Counted from the stretch's first letter, positions 35,961-48,904 are shown. The stretch is DNA of 64,000 nucleotides from Ilex aquifolium (GCA_951799425.1 OX637392.1:41058593-41122592), one strand, 5' to 3'. The notes: a model not told the origin generated them from the sequence alone. A program made the numbers and translations.

Positions 35961-36780
35961 CCTAAAAATATTTGACACGGTTGAACATTACTTTTTTTCC
36001 AATTGGGATTGTTTCAATCTGCAAAACAAAAAGTGAAAAAAAGAAGAAAAAAATAAAATTAAGGGAAAACCCCCTTAATGACACTCAAGACAATGATTGA
36101 TATCTACAAAAATGACACTCAAGACAAAGCAGTTATCCAAATCGACAGAGTAATAGTTAAAGAACAAGAAATTTGACACCCAAAACCACTAATCACAAGA
36201 ACTTAACCAAGTCATTGCAAATATTTAATTAGTTAAAAAAAATTAAAAATATGAGACTCACAAGAAGCATACGAGTCTGTACTTTCATGTGGAAATGCAA
36301 AAACTCACCTAGTAATTCCCCCAATGGGATCTTTACCTGAGCAATGGGAGGGCAGGAAACAATCTGGTTCGATAGTGATGGAGGTGGGTTCACTGGTGGT
36401 GGTACTCAGCTGGCAGTGGCATTCACTGGTGGAAAATGGCGATTAGGATTAGGGATTTGGGAGTTGGGCGAGGCAGAGTTAGGGATTTTAAACAATAATA
36501 ATGTCAGTGCTTAATAAATAGTTACAAATAATTAACATTTTATTTCTATAATACTAGTTAAACATGTTAATTTCATCGAGCAGTTGATAGGCTTACGTGA
36601 TTTCATTAAGCAGTTGAGGAGTTGGGGTCGTGTGGTGATTCCATGCAGTGGTTATGTGACAGGGGAGCTGAACAATAGGGATGGTGGAGTCGGGTAAATA
36701 GCGGAATACAGTGAGGGGGAGGGAGAGAGAGTACTTACGGATTAATTAAATTATTATTTTTAAAACTTTTTATTTTCATA
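35961..36780. other. Spacer between internal and terminal palindrome arrays
   Basis: It contains a duplicated AATGACACTCAAGACAA phrase (36,077 and 36,110) and GC-richer sequence at 36,340-36,480 that could hold the element promoter. The matching interval of CACTA 2 is occupied by a 2.3-kb minisatellite. Confidence 0.4.
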
Positions 36781-36784
36781 AAAA

Positions 36785-38127
36785 TTTATTGGCGACGTAT
36801 TTTAAAAAACGTCGCAAAAATAAATTAAATTAAATTAAATTGTTATTTTTTAAATTTTTTATTTAAGAAAAAAATTTATTTGCGACGTTTTTTAAAAAAC
36901 GTCGCTAAAAACTTAATTAAATTGTTTTTATTTAATTTGCCAATTCCCGCCATTGCTCCCGCAAAAAACAAAAAACATGTAATCTCATTTTGCGACGTTT
37001 TTAGAAAACGTCGCGAAAAACTTAATTAAATTGTTTTTATTTAATTTGCCAATTCCCGCCATTACTCCCGCCAAAAATAAAAAGCATGTAATCTCATTTT
37101 GCGACGTTTTTAGAAAACGTCACGAAAAATTAATTAAATTATTTTTTTAAAATTTTTCATTCAAGTAAAAAATTTATTTGCGACGTTTTTTAAAAATGTC
37201 GCCAAAAATTAATTAAAATTGTTATTTTTTAATTGTTCTTTTAAGTAAAAAATTTATTTGCGACGTTTTTATAAAACGTCGCTAAAAATAAATTAAATTG
37301 TTATTTTTAAATTTTTTCATTTAAGTAAAAAATTTATTTGCGACGTTTATTAAAAACGTCGCTAAAAATTAATTAAAATTGTTATTTTTTAATTTTTCAT
37401 TTAAGTAAAAAATTTATTTGCGACGTTTTTCAGAAACGTCGCGAAAAATAAATTAAATTGTTATTTTTAAAATTTTTTCATTTAAGTAAAAAATTTATTT
37501 GCGACGTTTTTAAAAAACGTCACAAAAAATGAACTAAATTGTTATTTTTAAAATTTTTATTAACGAAAAAAACTTTATTCACGACGTTTTTAAAAAACGT
37601 CGCTAATAATTAATTAAATTTTTATTTTTAAATTTTTTATTAAAGTAAAACAATTATTCGCGACGTTTTTTAAAAATGTCGCTAATAATGAATTAAATTG
37701 TTATTTTTTAATTTTTTTTATTAACGTAAAAAAATTTATTTGCGACGTTGTTTAAAAACGTGGCTAATAATGAATTAAATTGTTATTTTTTAATTTTTTA
37801 TATATAGCTTAAAAAATTTATTTGCCACGTTTTTTAAAAACGTCGCGAAAAATTAATTAAATTTTTATTTTACTTTAAATTTTAGATTATTTATTTTTGC
37901 GACGAAACTAAACTATTTCCGACAAATAATTTTTGTTGTAAAAAATTGCCATTTCACCCGCCAAAATCCAATTTGGAGGGAATCGCCTTTTGGCGACGTT
38001 TTTCAAAAAAACGTCGCAAAAAATTTTCCAAAATAGAAATTTGCGACAAAATGATAAAATTGTCGCTAATAGTGAACTTTTTGCGACAAAATTAAAATCG
38101 TCGCAAAAAATGTTTTTTGTTGTAGTG
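36785..38127. repeat. Right subterminal palindrome array and terminal repeat of CACTA 1
   Basis: About a dozen palindromes (GCGACG, a T-then-A core of roughly 10-12 bp, CGTCGC) start at 36,792, 36,882, 36,992, 37,101, 37,180, 37,260, 37,340, 37,420, 37,501, 37,581, 37,660 and 37,742. From 37,101 onward the spacing is 79-82 bp. Spacers are themselves similar (AATTAAATTGTTATTTTTTA). A few decayed motifs follow before the TIR. Confidence 0.88.
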
Positions 38128-38130
38128 ACT

Positions 38131-40675
38131 TAGGCAACTTCATTAATTCTCGAGTCTGGTTCTTATGAATTTGATTCAATTTCTTCAACCATAGCAATGG
38201 CCTAATGTGCAAAATCACTACCTGTAAGAGCTTTTGAATATGTGGAAGGTTCCTGAACACCAAACTCTTCTGCTATACTCAATGCATAAGCCACCAATTC
38301 TGCATAACCATATTTATGAGGGGGTCTAATTTGTCTTCACTCCCTGTCTGTTGCAATACTATACTTTTGTTGCTCATGTGGATCATCCCCAGAACTAGAA
38401 CTAGGCAAATCTATAATAGATTGACCTGAAGTACTTTCAAGTACTTTATGTGAAGTTTCTACCTTTAACTCCACCTCCTTGCTATAACCCTATTCTTTCC
38501 CTATAGAAACTAAAAACTCCTTTCTCGGATGAAACATAGAAGATTCATCAAATATAACATCCCTACTAATTATAAACTTAGGTGATTTAGGATCAGAACA
38601 CCATATTCTGAATCCTTTCAAACTATTAGCATAACCAATAAATATGCACTTCTTAGCCCTATGCTCAGGTTTACCATCATTCACATGATAATAAGCAGTG
38701 CAACCAAATATTTTTAAATCAAAATAATCAGCAAGAGTACCAGACCATACCTCATGTGGAGTCTTTAACTCAATAGCAGTGGATAGAGAACGATTAACTA
38801 AATAGCAAGCAGTGTTGACTGCTTCAACCCAAAAATTCTTAAACAACGATGCATTAGAGAGCATACAACGTGCTCTCTCCAAAAGAGTCATGTTTATCCT
38901 CTTTCCAACCCCCATTTTGCTGTGGAGTAGACTGGACAGTAAGATGTCTAACAATGCATTTATCTCTGTAAAACTCATTAAATTCACCTCCACAAAATTA
39001 CAAACCATTATCTATTCTGAAACTCTTGACTTTCTTGTCTGTCTGTTTTTTAATCAAAGTCTTCTATTGCTTAAAAGTCCCAAAAACATCACTCTTACGT
39101 TTTAAAAAATACAACAAAATCTTTCTTGAATAATCATCAATAAAGGTCAAAAGAAACCGAGTGCCACACTTAGATGGAACCTGGGAAGGACCCTAAAGGT
39201 CTAAATGAATATAATCAACTGTACCTTTAGTCATGTGAATAGTTGTACTAAACTTGACTCTGTATTGTTTCCCCAAGACACAATGCTCACAAAAATCAAG
39301 TTTCCCAATGTCCTATTTGCCAAGCAAACCCTGTTTACACAAGACATCCATGCCCCGCTCGCTCATGTGACCCAAACGCATATGCCATAAGGTAGTATCT
39401 GAATCTGGAATTTTTGAAGATGACACACCAGCTACACCAATCACAGTATCACATTGAAGAACATAAAGGCCATTAATCTTTTTTACCTTTCATCACAACC
39501 AGAGAACCCCTTGCAAACTTTCATAATTCCACCTTCAGCAGAAAATCCACAGCCAATGGAATCTAAAGTACCCAAAGAAATCAAATTTTTCTTTAATTCT
39601 GGAATATGCCAAACATCTGTTAAAGTCCTCACAACTCCATTATATGTCTTAATTCGAATAGGTAATCTTGCAAGCAATATTGTTTCCCTTCAAGACTAAA
39701 CCACCATTGATTGACTCATAGGTGGTAAACCAATCCCTATTAACAATCCGAATCAAGAATCCATTCATCATTAAAACGTCCATCAGAGACAACAATTGTA
39801 AGGACATTATCAGAACCATCAAATGTATCTTCTACAACACTAGCAACACTAGAGGAATCAGAATGATTTGATTTTTTTGTCCACCTTTATTTTTTAACTT
39901 AAAACAATCACGCTTATAATGGTCAAATTTGTGGCAATAGAAACATTCAAAATTATTCTGATTCTTCCTAGACTGTGATCGATATCCAAATTTTCCTTTT
40001 CCTTTATCTAAATTTCTTTCACGGATCGACCTCTATTATTATTAGAGGAATTATCATGACGACCCTTCACAAACAGACCCTCGGCCTAAGCATCACTGCC
40101 CTTACCATTCAATTTAGTACGCAACTCCTTAGAATTGAAAGATGATTTCACATCAACTAAGGAGATTGAGTCTCTCTCATATAATATCGAATTAACAAAA
40201 TTATCAAACGAATCAGGCAGCGAGTATAACACAATCAGAGCTTGTTAATAATAATTTTAATATCAATATTTTTCAAGTTAATAATAATTTGTTAAATTCA
40301 TCAAGATGTTTATTAATGGGCATACATTCCTTCATCTTGAGTGTATACAACCGTTGTTTCAGATAAAAACGGTTGGCGATGGACTTTTTCATATAAAAAC
40401 TCTCTAACTTTTTTCATAGCTCTTCGGCTTTTTCTTCATTGATGACCTCACGAAAAACTTCATAAGCAAGAGACAAATGAATTGCACTGTGTACTTTTTC
40501 TTCAATATCAGCAACTTTTGTCTAATCTGTCCTTGGATAGAGATCCATCAATGGCCTTTGCCAAACCCTACTGACGAAGCAGTGCCTTCATCTTAATTTG
40601 TTATAAACTGAAATTGTTCTGACCATTAAATTTTTCTATCTCAAATTTTGTTGTAGCCATTCCGAAACTAATAGA
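38131..40675 (-). mobile_element. Copia fossil: gag to integrase part
   Basis: This is the continuation of the copia element on the other side of CACTA 1. The integrase C-terminal part includes FWVEAVNTACYLVNRS and IFGCTAYYHV near 38,650-38,850. GAG-pre-integrase sequence lies near 39,200-39,700 and a gag segment with a CCHC-type remnant near 39,880-40,000. It is broken. Confidence 0.8.
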
Positions 40676-40688
40676 TCTGATACCAGTT

Positions 40689-41287
40689 TGTTATGAACCA
40701 AAGTCACAAGTAAAATAATGACGCAACGAAATAGAAAAATAGAACACAAGAGATTTACATGGTTCGGCTCAACAAGCAAGCCTATGTCCCCAAACGAACA
40801 CAGTGACAAGATTTCATTATTGAAAGGTTAGAGATTACAAAGACCGTTCTCGATAAACAAAATCAACAAAAAAGAATGTCACAACTTTATCACACTATTA
40901 TAATAAATAAATACTGCCCAAAAATCCTCTCTCCACCAAGATTAATTTTTCGGAAGAGGACCCGAAACAAGATAGAGCAAAAATCCCAATTTTATCCCCG
41001 TTGGCATTGTCGTTTTTCCGAGTCGTTGGAGAAGACCAAATTCAACACCTTGATAATGATCCTGGAAAAGACAAATCCCATCCAACTTGGGTATTACAGC
41101 TTCAAAGTAAAAACCACTACTAAAAGTCCACCACGTGTAGGACTTTTTCAACTTATCCCAAGTAACCTCAAATTAGTATTTTAAGCCAATAGTCTTCCAC
41201 GTGAAGAAGATGTCCAAGAGTTTGTGTACTAGACAAACTCAAATCAATACTCCATTTAATACTTGGAATGCAAGTCATTTATTAACA
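40689..41287 (-). repeat. 5' LTR of the copia fossil
   Basis: This is the partner of 12,063-12,658. It is bounded by TG/CA, with the primer-binding site TGGTATCAGA immediately inside on the minus strand (40,676-40,685). Confidence 0.82.
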
Positions 41288-41800
41288 GAGCTTCTAGTGA
41301 CCAATGATATTCTTGATTCTCCAACCTATCTCCCTTGGTCTACACTTGCTCGTCCAACTGGTCGAGCTTGCCATCAAGTTCAACTTGAGTGTTTCCCAAC
41401 AAGAAAAGAATTAAGAGAAATTGAAGGAGATGTACCCAAAACTTTGGTTTGATCTAATTATCATCTTTATAATCAGTTAATCATATTTGATACTAACCCA
41501 ACTTATTTTCTTCACTTAATTGGTCATACCATTTCAAGTTGTGTTGTATTATCTTTTTTCCAAATTCGTGGGAGTGAAGCATGACCTTACCACATGTTGT
41601 GAGCACAATTGGGTATGAGGGTTTCCACTTTACTGGGTTTCTTATTGCCTACTTCATGGACATGGCCCTAAAAAGGCCAAACTATTTTTATTTGTGTTTT
41701 CTTCCTTTCTCTTTCTGGTACATTGTCAGTTCAAGTTTTGCTTTGGTAGTTCTGGTGTTGAAAAAATCTCTTCTATAAGCAAAAATTGTCAGATTTCGTA
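41288..41800 (+). other. Unassigned stretch with two short open frames
   Basis: Open frames run through to 41,452 (contains TYLPWSTLARPTGRACHQVQ) and over 41,581-41,778 (a hydrophobic 65-residue frame). I do not recognise either. They may be exon remnants of the host sequence into which the copia element inserted, or chance. Confidence 0.25.
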
Positions 41801-43500
41801 CAAAATTTAAAAATGAATAACATAATATTAAGAGTATTTCAAAAATTATAATAAAAACTTTGAATCATTGTTAAAAGATTGATCATGAAGTTTGAGTTTG
41901 CGCGTATTGACTTTTAGATCAAACATAGTTATAGAGGTGTTTAATCTTGAGAATGGTGACTAGGTAAGTTTCTAAATGTCTTTAGATCAAAATGAGGCCA
42001 CCACAGAATCCTGAAGGTCGAGAAATCTTAGAAGAGGTAATATAGGGTATATTAAAATCTTGAAAGTCATCTGAAGTTAAAACGCATTTTGTAGAAAATT
42101 CGCGTAGGAAGAGATTTGACACTACCTCAATATTAAACTCAGATTAATTTTTTTTCGATGTCCGATTGATCTGAGTTTTGGATATTAAAAAATAGATGTC
42201 AAGGGCTACAAAAGTGTGTTTAGTAAAAATTTTGTAAATCGACTTCTAACTAGGCCAAAACTGCCTTAGAAGTGCATGCAGAAATTATAGTACGTTCGAA
42301 CGTAGGCCTAAAAGTTTAGAACAGGAGATACTGGGAGTGAAGCATGTTCAAACGCAAATTATGTTCGAATGTAGACACGCATTTTACAACGATCAATCTC
42401 GTGCCGACAGAACATTTTTTGACCCAATAAATACCGTAAGGACGTTCTTTAAGTTAGTTTTCAACCCTAGGGAGCCAAAATAGGGTGAGAAGGAAGAAAA
42501 AGGACAACATCGTGAGGAATTAACACGTGAAAATCCCAACAAAACACATTAGGATCAAGATTTGCAGAAATTAAGGTAAGGGTTCTTTCTCAAATTGATT
42601 CATTGAGGAATAAGGTTTATATTATGCATATTTTCATGCTTTTTCATAATTATATGTAGATAATCAATGATTTGAATTTCCAATCGATTACTGGTAACTT
42701 TTTTATGAATAAACAAATGATTTACATCACAAATTCCATGTTCTCGATTTAAAAATTCTAATTCTTGGTTATAATCAATTTAAATATGTTTCTTGGAGAT
42801 TTCTTACATGTTTTTTTGGAACTATTCTATTTGGACAATTGTGGAACCATGAGTCGTGATTAGATATGAATTACATGGAAATTATTTCTTGTATGGGTGA
42901 GAGTGATAAATGTGGGTTACCTTCGACTGTATGTCGTAGAGTGCATAGATGTGTTTTTTACCTTGAAGACATTGAAGGTTCCCTATCATTCGTAGTGAAA
43001 TTGCTTGGTTCCTTGCGAGTTTCAATAATTCGTATTATTCGCTTACGGGACTAAGGATTGTGAGCTAGTATACTATTTTTGGGAAGGATTTATCACTGCC
43101 GATGCATTGGTATATGACTTTCTAAGGTGGTGTATCCTTGCGAGAATTGGTTGGATGATTGTGTCTGTGTAGGTTAGGGTATACTCGATGTGTGGATTCA
43201 TGTTAATCTACCTGCGTACATGAGATATAAAAGATTTTATTATCTATTGCTTTGAGAATTTTTTTTTTTTGCTGTGAGATTTTTATTATTGAATCTTATT
43301 GTGTTGTACGTAAACTTAAGATCTTACTAATTGTCACAGTTTTCCTTCAAATTATTATATGTTATTTTATCAACTAAGACTGGTCTGTTTTATTATTTGG
43401 AAGTCTTGTTGGGGTTTAAGAAGGTTTTCTTACTGCGCTTGTTGGTCACCCTACCATAAAACATTTTTCAGATTTTAATGTTAAAGAGGACCAAGGGCTA
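41801..43500. mobile_element. LTR-type fossil, inverted relative of the 45,544 solo LTR
   Basis: Many blocks are reverse-complement matches of 45,900-47,650, for example GGTCGAGAAATCTTAGAAGAGG against CCTCTCTCAAGGTTTCTCGACC, AGTTAAAACGCATTTT against AAAATGCGTTTTAACTT, and TCGACTTCTAACTAGG against CTAATTAGAAGTCGA. The ends are not preserved clearly. It is a decayed LTR or LTR-bearing fossil of the same family. Confidence 0.6.
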
Positions 43501-45543
43501 GGTGATGGGATACTGATATGGATCATAACATGGATCCAGATGCAAAAGTTTAGATATTAACTTTTAGTTTATAAGTTTTAGATTTGAATGTTTAATCATG
43601 TTTTGGATGTTATTTACTTAGTGTTCCTGAATTTTATTTGGATTGGATGTAATCTTAAGGATTTTTTTTTTCTGTTTGATTTTGGGGATTTTAGTTAACT
43701 AGATATGGAATAATAAATGTTTGATTTATGTTATAGTTATTTTAGTACGGTCTCATGGTTTGAAGAATTATAATTAGTTAATGCCTGAATATGAATTTTG
43801 GGTTTTATAATAATGCATCGAGTTTTCTTTTTTAAAAACAAAAAGACATCCGTTTAATTTATTGTCACCGATAAAACAAGACTTTTTTGTGTATTTCAAC
43901 TTTTCAGCATCATCATGGGAAAAAAAAGTTTTCAACATCATCACCAGTAAGTACAAAACAATCTAAGATAAACAATACCCCCAACTCCTTCCTTCCTTCC
44001 CAACATTACAAACCTTTGATCTCCAAAGTAGTTCGGACGTTAATTCCGAAACACATTCGAGTTGATCAAATACATGTGGCTTACATATATATCTAGAGGT
44101 TATATATATAGTAATCATGAAACGACGAATTATTGAAACTCTTTTGGGAAGATTAAAAAAAAAAAAAAAAAAAGATACCATGACAATTGGCAAATACCAT
44201 GACAATTTATTAACAGTTTTAAGTTGTAACAGACACAACTTGCTGTTAGCGGATGTTAATAAGACTAACGATAAAAGATGATATCAAAAAATTAATTTCA
44301 CATATTTTCATATATCCCCTAGACAGTTGGAACAACATTTGTGAGGCAAAAAAAAAATTTTAATTTGAAAATTCAATTTTGTTCCTACAAGATGAATAAT
44401 ATGATTGTTACATAATTTAAATAATTAATCACTATAATAATTTTCAAAACTAAATATCCATAAGTTAGTCACTTATTTAATTAAACATTATTTAAGCCAA
44501 ATTCAAAATTAAATGAAAAAAACATTAGTGCTAAGCAAATTTAATTTATTCCCCAAATTCAGCCTAAGTATAATTATATCAATTTAATGAAAAAAAAATT
44601 CCAACCACTTCACCCCACCAACTCCTATTACATTTCCTCTATACCAACTCGTGACACCCGACCCAACTTATGCATATCAGAGCACTAATACTCTTAACTA
44701 GTAATTTATGTTACAACTTCAAATAAATAAGTAAGCTCTAAACATCGGGTGACACGTCGATTCAATTACTCATCATTAGATTTTTAATAATCTTAGAAGG
44801 CCCATTCTATTATTCCAAAAGCAAATATAGCTATAACTTTAAACGGAATTTTACATGCTTTGATATCACTTTTCTCACGGCCCAAATCGCCTAAGCAAGC
44901 TACGATAATGCTTCGATTCTCCCAAGCATGTTACTCGATGATTTTAACCCTAAATTTCACCATCCCAACTTAACTCAGGATATAGGTGTTTGAGTACATG
45001 AAACTGTTTCAAAAACATTTCATGGGTCAAATAGTATAAACAGTACACCACTCTCACAATAGTTACAATTTCAAATGTAAAGACGTGCTCTAGATAGTAT
45101 AAAATTGTTCCAGGCTTTCTTTCAAATACCACGCCAAACACCCTCGCTACCCGAATACTGTAAAAGAGCTAAACAACGTAGAGTGAGGGTCAACTAGCAA
45201 AATAGATTAATCCAATTCTGTAACTAACAGGGTTTGAAAATAATAAAGCTTTCAGTACTTTGGATTTAAAGTATCATTTAAGCATGCATATGCATATAAG
45301 CCAAAAGCATTTTTGAATGAAAAACAAATTTGTAAATGATGCTTTAAATCCCATAGTTGTGCCAAAAGCAACATTTATCAATATTAATGCCATAGTTGTG
45401 CCACACCAGGGAAAAAAAATCCAATCAGGTCCATAAACATATCAAATATCTCAGAATCATTAGATAAATCTTTTAGGGTACCCTCACCCCAAGGATGATA
45501 CGCTCCTTATTTCAACCAGAACCCAAGCTAGAACCAGTGAAAT
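43501..45543. other. Intergenic AT-rich stretch
   Basis: No gene recognised. A poly-A run lies at 44,154-44,173. A GTGACACCCGACCC motif near 44,650 is of a kind found at LTR starts, but no element could be delimited. Confidence 0.35.
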
Positions 45544-47705
45544 TGTAACGCCCTAGAATCTACCTATGAACACATTAGCTATCTACCAAACATTCAATCA
45601 TGAGAGCATCTACAAACACCCAACAATATATGGAATATTACTGAAACATTCATCCATTGAATAAATAAACTAAACTAATTCTAACAAAACGTAGTTAAAA
45701 ACTTCAATTACATCTCAAAGCCCAAATAATATCTCACAGCGGAAAAGATAAGATAATATTATTAACATTGTCTCATAGTCACTTTAAAAATTAAAAATAT
45801 TATAGAGAAGTAGCTCTAAACATATACTTTCGGATCCCCTTCATGGTCCACTCCAAAATTCTAGTCAGCTTGCTCACCTATCTCAAGGTTCTCCTCAATC
45901 CCGAAATCTGAAAAATATTATTCACATAGGATGAGCAAAAAACTCAGTAGAGAAGCCCTCTTAAACCCAACAAGGTTTTGAAAACATAAAATAGGTAAGT
46001 CTCGTTTAACAAAATAATATACATAACTTTGAAGTAAAACAATGACAATAACAAGATCTCAGGTTTACGGTAAACATGATACTAATTCATCAATAAACAA
46101 TAACATCTCTCAACATCATAACTCAACACAATCAGCGTATATCCCATGTATACCCATATGTTGGCTAACATGAATCCACACATTGAGAATATCCTACCCC
46201 CCCCCCCCCCCCCAACACCCATTCAACAATATAATCCTCGCAAGGATGACACGTTTTCAAGAAGCGCGTATACCGATACATCGGCATTGATGTGACTTTC
46301 CAGGAATAGTATACTAACCATCTGTCTCGATTACCGTGAATGAATAGTAGTTTGGTACTCAGAAGGCACCAACCCCACTACGAGTTTTAGAAAACCTTCA
46401 AATCCCTCAAGGTAAAAAACTCATTTAACCTCTCTACGATACCCGATCGATTGCAACCCACATTACTCACAATCACCATACAAGGGATAGTTTTCACAAT
46501 TTTCATGAAACCCAACACTCATCAAGAACCATAGTTTGATATCCTCTCAAAAAGAACAATTCAAGAAAGTATGCAAGAGATCTTCCATACAGATATTTAC
46601 ATGGTTCATAACAAAATTCTAGAGTTTCAGAAATCAAGAACATGCAAGTTTTGATATAAAACATGTGTAGTATTAGTTGTAAATCAAGAACTAGGGTTTT
46701 TGATAAGGAACTTATGAAACTTGAATAGAAATCGTTTATGATCAAGAAACACTTCATGTAATTAAAAAGAATCTTCAAGAATAGTCTATCTAGCATATAA
46801 ATATGAATTGAAAATATATACATAATAATCCTAACCTCAATGTTGAATTTGAGAACGAAACCCTATCTTTTTCATCGATTCTTGATAATTCTAGTGTGTT
46901 TGATCCATTCCAAACACGAGAATCCCTTCTAATCTTGCGTTTTCTCCTTTTATCTTACTCTCTAGGGTTGTCTAGGGTTGAGAACTGAGGAAATAAGGCT
47001 AAAGGAGATGTCCTTCGGTATTTATAGGTTCAGAATCTGAGCAGAAATCGTGAACTTGATCGCTGCTAAATGCGTACACGAGTTCGAATGGAGATTGACA
47101 TTCGAAAAGATTCAACTTCCAGTATCCTCTGTTCTGTCAAACCTTCGATTTTACATTTGATCTACTTTTGAACGCAATTTCATGTTCGAACGTGAAACCC
47201 ATTTATTCCTAAACTTCAAATGCATTTTTGACCTAATTAGAAGTCGACTCACGAAATTTTTTGAAATAGACTTTTGTAGCTCTAGAAGTATAGTTTTTAC
47301 TGACAAAAATTAGATCATCGGACATCGAACTAAAAAGTTATGAGCCAAATACTAAGGTAGTTTCAAATTACTTTCTACCTGAATTCTCTCGAAAATGCGT
47401 TTTAACTTTAGAATACTTCCAAACTTCTAATACATGCAATATAACCTCTCTCAAGGTTTCTCGACCTTCCAGATTCAATGATAGTCTTATTTTGACCTAA
47501 AAATATTTAGAAACTTACCTAACCACCTTTCTCAAGCTTAAACGCCTGCAAAACTAAGCTTGATCCGGAAGTCAATTCACCCATAACTCAAATTTTATGA
47601 TTAATCTTTCAACAACGATTCAAGGTTTCTATCATCCTTTTATTCATCCTAGGAGAAATCTTAAGATGATATTATCCTTATTTAATTCTAGCATGGGGTC
47701 TTACA
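45544..47705. mobile_element. Solo LTR (2.16 kb), TGTAACGCCC type
   Basis: It starts TGTAACGCCCTAGAATC and ends GGGGTCTTACA. Flanking pentamers are GAAAT (45,539-45,543) and GAAAC (47,706-47,710), a duplication with one mismatch. Length and start resemble the solo LTR at 12,816, probably the same broad gypsy lineage. A poly-C tract lies at 46,198-46,213. No internal domain remains. Confidence 0.75.
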
Positions 47706-48900
47706 GAAACCCTCTACATTCTCAATACCAAACATAGGCCCTATGCTGCTCAACTCTGTGTGCACAATACTTTTCACAAACAAAGATAGCTCAACAACTC
47801 AACAAAACACAACTTCACAAAGTATCATTAGATCAGAAAACATAACTAGTATTCACCAGAAATCTTAAAAGTATGTTGTTTTATTTCTTTCTTCCAATTC
47901 ACCAGTGTTGTTCAGTATGTAATTTACTTTATGGCATTAAATAATGCAAAATCAGGTCGTAAAGGTCAATTATTATCTCTATGGAGAATGTTTACATATT
48001 TGTGGTAAGTATTGTTTGAGAGTCCATGGGTAATTTTTCCCCTTGTGTGTAAGGTTATGGGTCATATTAATAATCTAGCAATTTTCGAGCAAAATTCTGC
48101 AGTTTGCAAATGCCATTAGTCTGGCTATCTATCTATGTACAGTCCGTTTTGGTGAAGACCATTCTCCGTGTAGGAATGAACATGAAACTTTCTTTTAGAA
48201 CATATCCTTTTCAGGTTAGTGTGTATGCCATCAATAGAACGAGTCCCTTCCTCATCTGTTCACATACGAATTTATTCAGGAAAAGATGAGATTTTCTCCA
48301 ATATCAACCGCTCTCCAATGCAATTCCAATTCACTTATTTTGTCAAATTTGATTATTAGATCTTTCCATGGCATATTAAAAAAATAAACACAAAAATATC
48401 CTTTGCCAAAAAAACGAACGCTACTTCTATCTAAGTCTATTCATTTTGTTTTGGTAAGTAAGGTACCATTGACCGAAAAGGCATGCATAAGGAGTATACA
48501 CCATGGTACGAGATATACAACAACCACAGCTGCAAAAAGAGGGTAAAATGGATGGTTGTTCTTCTAGATTTTAAAATCAGAAGAGGGGAAAATGAATGTT
48601 TAACAAGAAAAAACAGTATCTCCCAATCAACAACATAGATAGGCAACAACAAACAATTGTGCCAAATCTATATAATAAAAATACAATACAATTCAAACCT
48701 CAAAAGATAAATAAAATAATTTTTACTTTCGCAGTTAAGATCTTTTTAAAATTTATTTTAAAGTTAATTCAACGACTAATATTAACACTTCAAATTTAAT
48801 AAGGAAAATAGACAAGAAATGGTGTATTTGAGGTGACTTTAAAAGTGCTTATACAACTTATAATTTTTCACAAATACTTAAAAAAAAAAAATAATTAGTG
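47706..48900. other. Intergenic stretch
   Basis: I find no supported gene or element. A phrase near 47,950 (CAAAATCAGGTCGTAAAGGTC) faintly resembles the 3' flank of GLP gene 1, but this is too short to support a GLP remnant. Confidence 0.35.
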
Positions 48901-48904
48901 TTTT

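Larger units (their letters stand above)
16397..38127 (-). mobile_element. CACTA (EnSpm/CMC) DNA transposon 1, 21.7 kb
   Basis: The left end reads CACTACAACAAAAATCG and the right end is the inverse (TTTTTTGTTGTAGTG), giving terminal inverted repeats of about 14 bp. Both ends are flanked by ACT (16,394-16,396 and 38,128-38,130), the 3-bp duplication of CACTA elements. Subterminal arrays of GCGACG/CGTCGC motifs lie inside both ends, an extra cluster at 35,690-35,960. On the minus strand it encodes a damaged TNP2 transposase and an open TNP1/TnpA-like gene, then carries pieces of three host genes before the left end. It sits inside a copia pol region, so it is younger than that element. LINE fragments are nested within it. 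Confidence 0.93.
12063..41287 (-). mobile_element. Ty1/copia retrotransposon fossil, split by two later insertions
   Basis: Two similar LTRs in the same orientation lie at 12,063-12,658 and 40,689-41,287, each about 0.6 kb and TG...CA bounded. They differ at roughly one position in ten over their first 200 bp by eye, so the insertion is old. A primer-binding site (TGGTATCAGA, minus strand 40,676-40,685) abuts the right LTR and a purine-rich tract abuts the left. Gag and integrase-side sequence lies at 38,131-40,675 and reverse transcriptase/RNase H sequence at 15,042-16,396. Removing the solo LTR (12,816-15,036) and the CACTA element (16,397-38,127) leaves about 5.3 kb, a normal copia length. 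The element is broken, with multiple lesions. Outer flanks AGGCT and GAGCT are only a partial match. Confidence 0.85.

Noticed and set aside
36785-38100. Regular palindromic repeats with spacers resembling a CRISPR array
   Set aside because: The sequence is plant nuclear DNA, spacers are similar to each other, and the array sits at the end of a CACTA element with terminal repeats and a target duplication.
47940-48040. Possible 3' remnant of a third GLP gene
   Set aside because: Only a short phrase resembles the GLP gene 1 3' flank, with no cupin coding sequence nearby.
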